A DNA stretch of 64,000 nucleotides. Source: Nonomuraea wenchangensis. GTDB lineage: Bacteria > Actinomycetota > Actinomycetes > Streptosporangiales > Streptosporangiaceae. This document shows, in pieces, positions 55,643-63,348 of this stretch. Under the pieces are notes generated by a model that saw only the letters and a list, made by a program, of their open reading frames with translations, ran no database searches and was not told where the DNA came from. A program made the translations under genes and the position numbers. The stretch covers positions 124,001-188,000 of the forward strand of contig NZ_FOHX01000008.1 of the NCBI RefSeq assembly GCF_900111685.1, written 5' to 3'. The first letter of the stretch is position 1, and each line of letters opens with the position of its first letter.

Positions 55643-56248
55643 TCAGTCGTCCAGGCCGCGGGCGCTCAACGCCTCGCCCAGGGCGTCGGCGTGCCGCAGC
55701 GCGCCGACCACCAGCGGCACCGCGAAGGCCCGCAGGCTGCGCTCGACCCCGCGGGCCCGCTGCGCGTCCCGTACCCGGCCGGCCAGATCCGCCAGCACCG
55801 GCACCGTCCTGATCGTCAGCGACAGCAGCAGCGACAGCCGGAACGGGTCCAGCCCGACCAGCCGCGCCGGGGCCATCAACCGCTCCAGCACGGCCATCAT
55901 CTCCGAGGTGCGCGTGGTGATCGTCACCAGCCCGGCCAGCGCCACCGCGACCACCACCCGCAGGGTCGTGACCGCCGCCCCCTCCACCCCGACGAACACC
56001 CACTGCAGGGCGAACAGCGCCACCGCGAACCAGCGCACCGGCCGCACCTGCGCCCAGGCCGCCGCCACGCCGACGCGCGACAGGGCGTACAGGCCCGCCG
56101 TGACCACCGCCGCGCCCCCCAGCGCGAACGGCGAGCGCAGCAGCACCAGAGCCGTGCAGACGACGGCGAGCCCGGCCAGCTTGGCCCCGGCGGGCAGCCG
56201 GTGCAGCGGCGAGGCCCCGGGCACGTAGGCGCCGGTCCGGCCGTTCAC
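55643..56248 (-). CDS. bioN: Biotin ECF transporter T component BioN
   Basis: The 201-residue membrane protein starts at GTG 56248, overlapping bioM (GTGA). It has five to six hydrophobic segments and the family's cytoplasmic helix signatures: SEMMAVLERLMAPARLVGLD, LSLTIRTVPVLADLAGRVRD with AQRARGVERSLRAFAVPLVV, the two Ala-Arg-Gly (ARG) motifs that contact the ATPase. It couples the ATPase to BioY. Length is shorter than EcfT of group II but usual for dedicated BioN. It is the last gene of the five-gene operon. Confidence 0.88.
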   Translation of the reverse strand: MNGRTGAYVPGASPLHRLPAGAKLAGLAVVCTALVLLRSPFALGGAAVVTAGLYALSRVGVAAAWAQVRPVRWFAVALFALQWVFVGVEGAAVTTLRVVVAVALAGLVTITTRTSEMMAVLERLMAPARLVGLDPFRLSLLLSLTIRTVPVLADLAGRVRDAQRARGVERSLRAFAVPLVVGALRHADALGEALSARGLDD

Positions 56249-56919
56249 GCCATGAGCTTCCGGTAGTGGCCGATGGCCTCCTCGGGCACGCCGTCGGCGA
56301 CCACGCGGCCCTCGTCGAGCACCAGGACGCGGTCGAAACCGGCCAGCAGCGGCAGGTCATGGGTCACCACGACCACCTGCTGCGGCAGCTCGCGCAGCAG
56401 CTCCGCCACCTGGCGCGAGTGGCGCAGGTCGAGCAGCGTGGTGGGCTCGTCCATGACGATCACCCGCGGCTCCAGCACCATCACCGAGCACAGCGCGAGG
56501 AGCTGCTTCTGCCCGCCGGACAGGTGATGGGCCGGATGGTCGGCGTGACCGGCCAGGCCGTAGCGGCCGAGGACCTCGGCGACCCGCCGGTCGGCCTCCT
56601 CGCGGGGCAGGCGGTGGCGGCGCAGGGAGAACGCGACGTCCTCGGCCACCGTCGGCATCACGATCTGGGCGTCGGGGTCGGTGAACAGGAAGCCGACCTC
56701 GCGCCTGATCTTCGCCGCCTGGCGGCGGGTGTCCAGGCCGAGCACGGTGACGGTGCCGGACGTCGGCAGCGCGAGGCCGTTGATCAGGCGCGCGAGCGTG
56801 CTCTTGCCGGAGCCGTTGGCCCCGACCACGCCGATCCGCCGCTCGCCGAGCGAGGCGGTGACGCCGCGCAGCACGTCCCGCTCGCCGAGCCGGACCCGTA
56901 CGTCCGCGAACTCGATCAC
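56245..56919 (-). CDS. bioM: Biotin ECF transporter ATPase BioM
   Basis: The 224-residue ABC ATPase has VGANGSGKSTLARLINGLAL (Walker A), VGFLFTDPDAQIVMPTVAED (Q-loop), HHLSGGQKQLLALCSVMVLE (signature), RVIVMDEPTTLLDLRHSRQV (Walker B) and VVVVTHDLPLLAGFDRVLVL (H-loop). It is a close relative of CbiO/BioM-type ATPases of energy-coupling-factor transporters. It powers BioY-dependent biotin uptake. It starts 12 bases after the thiolase stop and overlaps bioN. Confidence 0.9.
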   Translation of the reverse strand: MIEFADVRVRLGERDVLRGVTASLGERRIGVVGANGSGKSTLARLINGLALPTSGTVTVLGLDTRRQAAKIRREVGFLFTDPDAQIVMPTVAEDVAFSLRRHRLPREEADRRVAEVLGRYGLAGHADHPAHHLSGGQKQLLALCSVMVLEPRVIVMDEPTTLLDLRHSRQVAELLRELPQQVVVVTHDLPLLAGFDRVLVLDEGRVVADGVPEEAIGHYRKLMA

Positions 56920-56931
56920 GTCTCCCCCACT

Positions 56932-58158
56932 TCACACCACCTCGAACAGGGCCGCCACGCCCATGCCGCCGCCGACGGCCGCCGCGGCCAGGCCGAGCGT
57001 GCCGGGCGGGGCGCCGCCGCGGACCAGCCGGGTGAACAGCCGGGTCACCACGACCGCGCCGGTCGCTCCCCAAGGGTGGCCGAGCGCGAGCGCGCCGCCG
57101 CCCGGGCAGACGCGGCCGGCGTCGGCGCCGAGCGGGTCGAGCCCGAGGGCGTCGGTGACGGCCAGCACCTGGGCGGCGAACGCCTCCACGAGCTCCACAG
57201 CCGCCACGTCTTCGATGCCGGCCCCGGCCCGCGCCAGCACGCGCCGCACGGCGGGCACCGGCCCCCAGCCGGGCAGCGCGGGGTCGCAGCCGGTCACGGC
57301 CCCGGCCAGCAGCCGCAGGCCCGGCCGGCCGGCGCGCAGCCGTTCCGGCACCACGGCCACGGCTGCCGCGCCGTCGCTGATCGGGGAGGAGTTGCCGGCC
57401 GTCACCGTACCGGCCGTCGCCGATCCGTCCGGGGCGGGTGTGGTGAACGCGGCCGGGAGACGGGCCAGGGACGCCACGCGCAGCGGGCGCGGGCGCTGGT
57501 CGTGGTGCCGGTCGCCGACCGGGACGATCTCTTCGGTGAAGGCGCCCGCGTCGCGGGCGGCGAGGGCGGCGGCGTGGCTGCGGGCGGCGTAGGCGTCCTG
57601 GCGGGCGCGGGTGATGCCGCGGGCCGCGGCCAGCGCCTCGGCGGCGGGTCCCATGTCGGGGTCCGGGTGGCCGTCCGGCGCGAACGGCGCCCGCGGGTAG
57701 GGCTCGCTCTCCCCCCTGCGGGTGCGCAGCGGCGCGGTCGAGGCGCTCTCGGCCCCGCCCGCGATCACCAGCTCCGCCTCCCCCGCGCGTACGGCCTGCG
57801 CCGCCACGAGGATCGCGGCCAGCCCGCTGCCGCACTGCCGGTCCACGGTGAGGCCGGGCACCTCGTTCCCCAGCCCGGCCGCCAGCGCCGCGACCCTGGC
57901 CACGTTGCCGCCGGGGCCCATGCAGTTGCCAAGCACGACGTCGTCCACGGGACGCCCGTCGAGGCGGGCGTCCCGGGCGACGGCGGCGACGACCGGCGCG
58001 GCCAGCAACTCGACGGCGAGGTCCTTGTAGGCGTGCCCGGCCGTGCCGATGGGCGTGCGACGGGCCGCCACGACGACGGGCGCCCCGGGATCGGTCACGC
58101 CAGCCGCCCTGGAGCCGGAGCCGGTCCCACCAGCCGTCGTGACGCCGGAGCCGGTCAC
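56932..58158 (-). CDS. Thiolase-family protein in the biotin operon, second catalytic Cys missing
   Basis: The 408-residue protein has VDRQCGSGLAAILVAAQAVR with the acyl-accepting Cys, GGAESASTAPL, GNSSPISDGAAAVAVVPERL, FAAQVLAVTDALGLDP and GGALALGHPWGATGAVVVTR with the catalytic His. The final LCxGGGMG motif of thiolases, carrying the proton-shuttling Cys, reads LAAAAVGGGMGVA, with Ala instead. Full thiolase chemistry is therefore doubtful; acyl transfer might remain. The start overlaps the ligase stop; an internal GTG at VTDPGAP is an alternative. It corresponds in context to Bacillus yhfS (bioY-yhfT-yhfS). Confidence 0.87.
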   Translation of the reverse strand: MTGSGVTTAGGTGSGSRAAGVTDPGAPVVVAARRTPIGTAGHAYKDLAVELLAAPVVAAVARDARLDGRPVDDVVLGNCMGPGGNVARVAALAAGLGNEVPGLTVDRQCGSGLAAILVAAQAVRAGEAELVIAGGAESASTAPLRTRRGESEPYPRAPFAPDGHPDPDMGPAAEALAAARGITRARQDAYAARSHAAALAARDAGAFTEEIVPVGDRHHDQRPRPLRVASLARLPAAFTTPAPDGSATAGTVTAGNSSPISDGAAAVAVVPERLRAGRPGLRLLAGAVTGCDPALPGWGPVPAVRRVLARAGAGIEDVAAVELVEAFAAQVLAVTDALGLDPLGADAGRVCPGGGALALGHPWGATGAVVVTRLFTRLVRGGAPPGTLGLAAAAVGGGMGVAALFEVV

Positions 58159-59531
58159 GTGAGCCGCCTGATGCCGGGGTCGCCGCCGGCGAGCCGGGAC
58201 GCGACCAGCGCGCGGGCCGGCTTGCCCGCGCCGGTGCGGGGCAGGCTGGGCACCGCGTACCAGCGGCGGGGCCGCTGTGCCGCGTCCAGGCCGCTGCGCG
58301 CGACCGCCTCCAGCAGCGCCCGCGGCGGCGGCGCGCCGCCGTCGCCCTCGACGACCGCGGTCACCACCGACCCCAGGGACGGGTGCGGCGAGCCGATCAC
58401 CACGATGTCGCCCACGCCGGGCACCTTGCGCAGCACTTCCTCGACGTCCTCGGGGACGACGGTGGCCCCGCCGGTCTGGATCGCGCCGTCGCCGCGCCCG
58501 CGCAGCCGCAGCGGCTCCCCCGGCCGGTACGGGTAGGCGACGTCGCCGACGGTCATCCAGCCGTCGCCGTCACGGCGGAGCGGGCCGCTCGCGCCGCCCA
58601 GGTAGCCCTCCGCCAGCCAGGGCGAGCGTGCCCACACCTCCCCCAGCCCGCCCGCGCCGGGCCGCACCTCGATCTCGGTCTCGGGGAACGGGCGCAGCCC
58701 CGCCCCGTCGGCGTCGGCGGCCACGAACGACAGCTCGCTCGCCCCGTAGTAGGCCACCACCCGGATCCCGGCCCGCCCGGCGGCCTCCCGTACGCCGGGG
58801 GCGAGCGCGGCCCCGCCCGCGACGGCGGCGCGCACCGATCCGGGGGCGGCGAGCACGGCGGGCAGCAGGTGCGGCACCAGGTGCACGACCGTGGCCCGGT
58901 CCAGGTGCGCGGCCAGGCCCTCGGGGCCGCGGCCGGCCGGCCGGCGGCCGGGGACGAGCGCGGTCGCGCCGATGGCCAGGGCGTGCACGGCGGCGAAGGC
59001 GTACAGGGAGGACGACAGTGGTCCCGGCACCAGCACCACGTCGTCGGCGCTCATGCCGGCCAGGTCCGCCAGGTGCGGGAACGACCCCGTCCAGGAGGCG
59101 CGGGTGCGCACGATCGCGCGGGGGCGGCCGGTGCTGCCGGAGGTGAAGCAGGCCCAGGCGAGGTCGCCGGGCTCGGGAGCGGGGACGATCGCGGGGCCGG
59201 GCGCGGCCGGCAGCGGCTCGTCGACCAGCAGGTCCGGGGGCGCGGCGGCGAGCATGCGCGTCCAGCGCCGCCGGTCCCACGCGGGGTCGCCGACGAGCGG
59301 GGTGGCCCCGGCGAGGTCGGCCGCCACCACGGCGGTCAGCAGCGCGACCGGGTCGGCGAGCCCGATCGCGACGAGCGAGCCGGGACGTACGCCCCGGCCG
59401 CGCAGCCGCCGCGCGGCGCCGTGGACGTCGCCGGCCAGCCCGGCGTAGGTGAGCTCGCGGCCCGGCCCGCGGAGCGCGACGGCATCGGGGCGGGCGGCGG
59501 CGTGCCGCAGGACGTGTGCTGCTACCGGCAT
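58155..59531 (-). CDS. AMP-binding acyl-CoA ligase in the biotin operon
   Basis: The 458-residue ANL enzyme has WACFTSGSTGRPRAIVRTRA (P-loop), a VHLVPHLLPAVLAAPGSVRA stretch, YYGASELSFVAADADGAGLR (A5), DGWMTVGDVAYPYRPGEPLR (A7), GGATVVPEDVEEVLRKVPGV and PRTGAGKPARALVASRL with the terminal catalytic Lys. It is shorter than usual acyl-CoA synthetases. Linked to bioY and a thiolase, it resembles Bacillus yhfT, thought to act on a pimelate-like precursor or fatty acid. It starts seven bases after bioY and overlaps the thiolase gene. Confidence 0.85.
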   Translation of the reverse strand: MPVAAHVLRHAAARPDAVALRGPGRELTYAGLAGDVHGAARRLRGRGVRPGSLVAIGLADPVALLTAVVAADLAGATPLVGDPAWDRRRWTRMLAAAPPDLLVDEPLPAAPGPAIVPAPEPGDLAWACFTSGSTGRPRAIVRTRASWTGSFPHLADLAGMSADDVVLVPGPLSSSLYAFAAVHALAIGATALVPGRRPAGRGPEGLAAHLDRATVVHLVPHLLPAVLAAPGSVRAAVAGGAALAPGVREAAGRAGIRVVAYYGASELSFVAADADGAGLRPFPETEIEVRPGAGGLGEVWARSPWLAEGYLGGASGPLRRDGDGWMTVGDVAYPYRPGEPLRLRGRGDGAIQTGGATVVPEDVEEVLRKVPGVGDIVVIGSPHPSLGSVVTAVVEGDGGAPPPRALLEAVARSGLDAAQRPRRWYAVPSLPRTGAGKPARALVASRLAGGDPGIRRLT

Positions 59532-59538
59532 GAACCGC

Positions 59539-60147
59539 TCAACGCCCCCAGCCGGACCGCAACCGCTCGCGGTGCACGGCGGGCACCGCGTCCGGGTAGG
59601 CCCGCTGGACGCCCCGGGCCACGACCGAGGCCAGCACCGCCTTGATCACGTCGCCGGGCAGGAAGGCGGCGCTGAGCGCCGCGGCGGCCGGCAGCGACGC
59701 GCCCGTGACCAGCGCCTGCACCGGGATGCCGAACAGGTAGATCACGCCGATGCCGCCGACCAGGCAGGCCACGACGAGCTGGAGCAGGCTCGGGCTGCGG
59801 CCGGCCCGCTCGGTGAGCCAGCCGGTCACGGCCGCGCCGGGCAGCCACCCGATGAGGAACCCGGCCGACGGCCCGATGAACGCGCCCAGCCCGCCGCGCC
59901 CGCCCGCCAGCAGCGGCAGCCCGGCGGCCACCAGCACCAGCAGCACGGCGACGGCCAGCGCGCCCCGCCACGCGCCGAGGATCACCCCGGCCAGCATCAC
60001 GCCCAGGGTCTGGAGGGTGATCGGGACCAGGTTGCCGAAGACGTTGACCGAGCCCGGCAGCCCGAGCACGGCGATGAGCGCGGCGAACACCGCCACCCTC
60101 GCCAGGTCTCCGGTGGGGAACCTGCGCCACTTGCCTGCATTCTTCAT
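59539..60147 (-). CDS. bioY: Biotin ECF transporter substrate-binding component BioY
   Basis: The preferred start is ATG 60147 (MKNAGKWRRFPTGDLARVAV); the frame extends upstream without support. The 202-residue membrane protein has the BioY hallmarks: VFGNLVPITLQTLGVMLAGV, ILGAWRGALAVAVLLVLVAA, GLPLLAGGRGGLGAFIGPSA, GFLIGWLPGAAVTG and FLPGDVIKAVLASVVARG. The GGxGGL...GPSxGFL loop is the biotin site. It captures biotin from outside, and BioMN below drives uptake. It leads the five-gene operon. No BirA or BioQ site could be fixed, though a CGTTC/GAACG inverted pair lies upstream. Confidence 0.92.
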   Translation of the reverse strand: MKNAGKWRRFPTGDLARVAVFAALIAVLGLPGSVNVFGNLVPITLQTLGVMLAGVILGAWRGALAVAVLLVLVAAGLPLLAGGRGGLGAFIGPSAGFLIGWLPGAAVTGWLTERAGRSPSLLQLVVACLVGGIGVIYLFGIPVQALVTGASLPAAAALSAAFLPGDVIKAVLASVVARGVQRAYPDAVPAVHRERLRSGWGR

Positions 60148-60392
60148 GGAGTCGATCTCACACCAGAACGGCATGCTTCGGTCATGGAGGGTTCCCACAA
60201 CAATCCGGCCGTTCATCTGCGATCGAACGATACCCTCCGGCGGCCGGTGACCTGCAACGCCCTGTCGGTCCTCACATCCTGGCGATGAGCACGGCCCATG
60301 CCGCGTCAGCCGGAGCGCGAACCACGACCTTGCGCGCTCTCAACGGCCCTCCGGTCCGCCGCTCGACGTGGTGCAAGGCGATCTTGCCTTTG

Positions 60393-60911
60393 TCACCGGA
60401 GGTCTTTGTAGAAGAAGCTGCAGGCGGCCGGTGTGCCGTCCGGAGAGGCGGCGTAGCCGGGGACGACGCCGTAGCGGGTCCAGCCGCCGGTGAGGTAGAC
60501 GTGCTCGGCGGTGCTGCCGGTCTCGGTGTCGAGCATCAGCAGGTGGACGCCGTCGGCGAGCGCGGCCCGCTCGGCGGTGGCGAGCAGCGCGCGGGACAGG
60601 CCGCGGCCCCGGGCGTCGCGGTGCACCATCAGCTTCACGATCTCGCCACGGTAGCGGGAGTTGGGCTTGGTGGTCAGGGCGAGGCTGATCGTGCCGGCGA
60701 CGCCGGAGGCGTCACGGGCGACCCAGACCCGGAGGGTGCCCGCGGCCACGGCGGGGGCCTGGTCCCGCCACCAGCCGGCGGCCTCCTCCAGGCCGAACGG
60801 GGACAGGAAGCCGACGGACGCGCCGTCGTCCACGGCGTCGGCGAGCAGAGCGGCCAGATCCTTGATCGCTGCGTCGAACTCCTCGGCCGGCAGCAGGTCG
60901 ATGGCGTACAT
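60393..60911 (-). CDS. GNAT-family N-acetyltransferase
   Basis: The 172-residue protein has LRVWVARDASGVAGTISLAL, RGEIVKLMVHRDARGRGLSR (motif A, acetyl-CoA loop), ALLATAERAALADGVHLLML and DTETGSTAEHVYLTGGWTRY. This is the small-substrate GNAT plan. The 'GVHLLMLDTETGS.AE.lY...GW...G.IP.YA..pdG....T.fFyK.l' end is typical of amine/aminoglycoside-like acetyltransferases. The substrate is unknown. It stands alone upstream of the XRE-cupin gene on the same strand, 34 bases apart, and may be its target. Confidence 0.87.
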   Translation of the reverse strand: MYAIDLLPAEEFDAAIKDLAALLADAVDDGASVGFLSPFGLEEAAGWWRDQAPAVAAGTLRVWVARDASGVAGTISLALTTKPNSRYRGEIVKLMVHRDARGRGLSRALLATAERAALADGVHLLMLDTETGSTAEHVYLTGGWTRYGVVPGYAASPDGTPAACSFFYKDLR

Positions 60912-60945
60912 GCGCGGGGTCCTTCCAGCGGGCGCCAGTGGGGGG

Positions 60946-61512
60946 TCAGGGCAGGACGACGAGGATGACGTAGCGGGCCGGGCCGGGGCCCGGGCAGCGG
61001 AAACGGGAGGCGCCCCGCAGCAGGAAGCGCAGGCAGTCGCCGGCGTCGAGGACGTGCGTGCGGCCGTTCGCGGTGATCTCGACCGTGCCCTCCAGCACCC
61101 AGATGTGCTGCTCCAGCCCGGGGACGGGCGGCACGTCGTACGCGATGTCCGCGCCGGGCCGGAGCGTGCCCTCCACGACCTCGCCGCGCAGCCCGGGGTG
61201 CGGCGGCGAGACCGACCGGCGGACGAAGCCGGACTCCTCGTCGCGCCACACCCGCTGCTCCGCCGCGCGCACCACCGGCGGCGGCTCCGGCTCGACCTCG
61301 GCCAGCAGCCGCGACAAGGTCCGCTCGTAGACGGCGCAGAGCTTGTTGAGCAGGGCGGCGGTGGGGCTGATCTCCGCGCGTTCGAGCCGGGACAGGGTGG
61401 AACGGCTGACGCCGGCGCGGGCGGCCAGCTCGTCGAGCGACCACCCGCGCTCGACGCGCAGCTCCGCCAGCCGGCCCGCGAGCCGGACGTCCAGCTCCTC
61501 CGCGCTTCTCAC
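60946..61512 (-). CDS. XRE-cupin transcriptional regulator, probably leaderless
   Basis: The preferred start is the GTG at 61512: a TATCAT -10-like hexamer ends seven bases earlier on this strand, fitting a leaderless mRNA. GTG 61542 would add ten residues and place the promoter inside the gene. The 188-residue product has an XRE helix-turn-helix (LAELRVERGWSLDELAARAG, VSRSTLSRLERAEISPTAAL, LNKLCAVYERTLSRLLAEV) and a C-terminal cupin (EQHIWVLEGTVEITANGRTH, DAGDCLRFLLRGASRFRCPG). Such regulators respond to small ligands. The GNAT gene downstream is a likely target. Confidence 0.88.
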   Translation of the reverse strand: MRSAEELDVRLAGRLAELRVERGWSLDELAARAGVSRSTLSRLERAEISPTAALLNKLCAVYERTLSRLLAEVEPEPPPVVRAAEQRVWRDEESGFVRRSVSPPHPGLRGEVVEGTLRPGADIAYDVPPVPGLEQHIWVLEGTVEITANGRTHVLDAGDCLRFLLRGASRFRCPGPGPARYVILVVLP

Positions 61513-61539
61513 ATCCGGGATGATATCCCACATCCGGGA
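61510..61539 (-). promoter_or_regulatory. Direct repeat at the XRE-cupin start, probable operator
   Basis: TCCCGGATGTG occurs twice on the minus strand (61529-61539 and 61510-61520), 19 bases apart. Between the copies lies a GGGAT/ATCCC inverted pair containing the TATCAT -10. The arrangement overlaps promoter and start, so binding by the regulator itself would repress its transcription. Confidence 0.5.
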
Positions 61540-61555
61540 CACGCGGCTGAAGGGC

Positions 61556-62380
61556 CTACCCGGCGTTGAGCAGCGGGACGAGCTGCTCCTCCTCGTAGTC
61601 GAGGTGCGCCTCCAGCTCCGCCGTCAGCCGCTCCACCTCGGCCAGCAGCACGGCCGGGGCGACGTCGTCGGCCGCGAGCAGCGTACGCAGCTCCTCCAGC
61701 AGCCGCGCCACGACGGCGTGCTCGGCCCGCAGCCGCTCCAGCGCCGGCCCCAGCTCCGGATGGCGTCCCTCCATCGCGGGGAACATGAAGTCGTCCTCGC
61801 GCGAGTGGTGCACGTGCAGCCCCTGGCAGAGGGTCAGGCAGTTGACCTTGAGCTGGGCGGCCACACGCGGGCCCGAGGCGGCGACCTCGGCGCGGATGAG
61901 GGCCAGCTCCCTGCGGAAGGCGTCATGCAGGCGCTTGAGCCCGTCGCCCATGGGGCCGGCGGGCGGCCCGGGATCGCCCGCGACGAGCGCGACCACCGGC
62001 AGGACGCGCCCCGACTTGGTCTCGTAGTCGGCCCATCCCGGGCTCTGCTCGACGGCGCGGGCGAACAGCCGGTCGCGTTCCTCGCCCGTGAGCACGACCG
62101 CCTCGGCCTGATAGGTGAACGTGCCGTCCTCGACGGTGACGCGCGGGTCGGCGCGCAGGTTGTGGTACCAGGCCGGGTGGCGGGGCGCGCCGCCGGCCGA
62201 GGCGATGACGAGGACGCGGTCGCCGTCGGGCAGGCACGCGACCGGTACGGTGTGCGGCGCGCCGCTACGGGCGCCGGTGGTGGTCAGCAGGAGCAGCCTG
62301 GCGCCCTCGAAGGGGCCGCCGACCCGGCCGCCGTTGGCGCGGAACTCGTCGATGATCTGCTGGTTGAAGTTCATGGGCAT
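61556..62380 (-). CDS. Ddn-like flavin/F420 domain fused to a hemerythrin domain
   Basis: The 274-residue protein has two parts. Residues 1-135 are a Ddn/nitroreductase-like (F420-binding split-barrel) domain: ARLLLLTTTGARSGAPHTVP, VLVIASAGGAPRHPAWYHNL, RADPRVTVEDGTFTYQAEAV. Residues about 140-274 are a hemerythrin-like four-helix bundle: HDAFRRELALIRAEVAASGP, CQGLHVHHSREDDFMFPAME, LRAEHAVVARLLEELRTLLA, HLDYEEEQLVPLL, carrying the HxxxE/HxxxH and HxxxE diiron ligands. The fusion suggests an F420-linked redox enzyme with an oxygen- or NO-handling diiron partner. It starts at ATG 62380. Confidence 0.87.
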   Translation of the reverse strand: MPMNFNQQIIDEFRANGGRVGGPFEGARLLLLTTTGARSGAPHTVPVACLPDGDRVLVIASAGGAPRHPAWYHNLRADPRVTVEDGTFTYQAEAVVLTGEERDRLFARAVEQSPGWADYETKSGRVLPVVALVAGDPGPPAGPMGDGLKRLHDAFRRELALIRAEVAASGPRVAAQLKVNCLTLCQGLHVHHSREDDFMFPAMEGRHPELGPALERLRAEHAVVARLLEELRTLLAADDVAPAVLLAEVERLTAELEAHLDYEEEQLVPLLNAG

Positions 62381-62688
62381 GCGTGTTCGTCACTCCGTGC
62401 GTGGGTGTGTGCGAAGTCGGCGGGCAAGGGAGAACCCGCACGGCATGCCGTCAGAGCGAGCGGGACGGGCCGACTACACCGTCCGTGGCATGGGATGACG
62501 CGCGGGGATCCGGAGGTCAGGCACGACCGAACGTGTGAGTGTTCACGGCGTCATCCCCTTTGATCGGGCGCCTCCATGCCGCCGCCGTACACCCCGGCCG
62601 GCGTCACGCGACGCGACGGCCATTACACGCGCCTTCAGTGGATCTTGTCAAGCGCGGTCCGGCCGTCTTCTCCGGTCCGGCGGCCGGG
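62381..62688. other. Intergenic region of about 300 bases without a gene
   Basis: The region between the Ddn-hemerythrin gene and the response regulator holds no supported coding sequence or RNA gene. It must contain the promoter of the former. The last ~50 bases hold GC-rich inverted segments (CCGGCCG near 62656 with CGGCCGG near 62682) that may terminate the response-regulator transcript. Short frames here have no supporting features. Confidence 0.5.
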
Positions 62689-63348
62689 TCACGGGGCGTC
62701 CGTCAGCCGGGTCTCGTAGGCCCAGGAGGCGATCCCCACCCGGTTGCGTACGCCCAGCTTCGCCTGGATGGCGGAGATGTGCCCCTTCACGGTGCTGAGG
62801 GAGATGAAGAGCTCGGCGGCGATCTCCGGGTTCGTACGCCCCCGTGCGACCGCGCGGGCCACCTCCACCTCGCGCTCCGACAGCGGCGTCGCCGGACGCC
62901 GGTCGCCGGACGCCTGACCGGCGGCCGTGACGTGGCGGAGCAGGCGCAGGGTGAGCGACGGGGAGATCAGGGCGTCTCCCGCACTGGCCGCCCGTACCGC
63001 CTCGACCAGCAGGGCCGGGCCGGCGTCCTTGAGCACGAAGCCGACGGCGCCGCCGCGCAGCGCGCCGTGGACGTACTCGTCGAGGCCGAAGGTCGTGACG
63101 ACGACCACCCGCAGCGGGGACGGGACGCCCGGCCCGGCGAGCGCGCGGGTCACCTCGATGCCGTTCGCGCCGGGCATCTGGACGTCGACCAGGCACACGT
63201 CCGGACGCAGCCGCCGGGCCAGCGCGATGGCCTCGTCGCCGTCCCCGGCCTCGGCGACGACGCGGATGTCGGGCTGGTCCTCCAGGATGACCCGCAGGCT
63301 GGCCCGGACGAGCGCCTGGTCGTCGGCGAGCAGGACGCTGATGCTCAT
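62689..63348 (-). CDS. NarL/LuxR-type response regulator
   Basis: The 219-residue protein has a receiver domain (SISVLLADDQALVRASLRVI, DVCLVDVQMPGANGIEVTRA with the phospho-acceptor Asp, VVVVTTFGLDEYVHGALRGG, AVGFVLKDAG). A C-terminal LuxR helix-turn-helix follows (LSEREVEVARAVARGRTNPE, IAAELFISLSTVKGHISAIQ, AKLGVRNRVGIASWA). Its stop follows the convention of the family. It overlaps the kinase gene by four bases and forms a two-component system with it. Targets unknown. Confidence 0.93.
   Translation of the reverse strand: MSISVLLADDQALVRASLRVILEDQPDIRVVAEAGDGDEAIALARRLRPDVCLVDVQMPGANGIEVTRALAGPGVPSPLRVVVVTTFGLDEYVHGALRGGAVGFVLKDAGPALLVEAVRAASAGDALISPSLTLRLLRHVTAAGQASGDRRPATPLSEREVEVARAVARGRTNPEIAAELFISLSTVKGHISAIQAKLGVRNRVGIASWAYETRLTDAP

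Noticed and set aside
60150..60290. BirA or BioQ operator upstream of bioY
   Set aside because: Neither a TTGTAAACC-type BirA site nor a proper TGAAC-N3-GTTCA BioQ site is present. Only a loose CGTTC/GAACG pair was seen, too weak to annotate.
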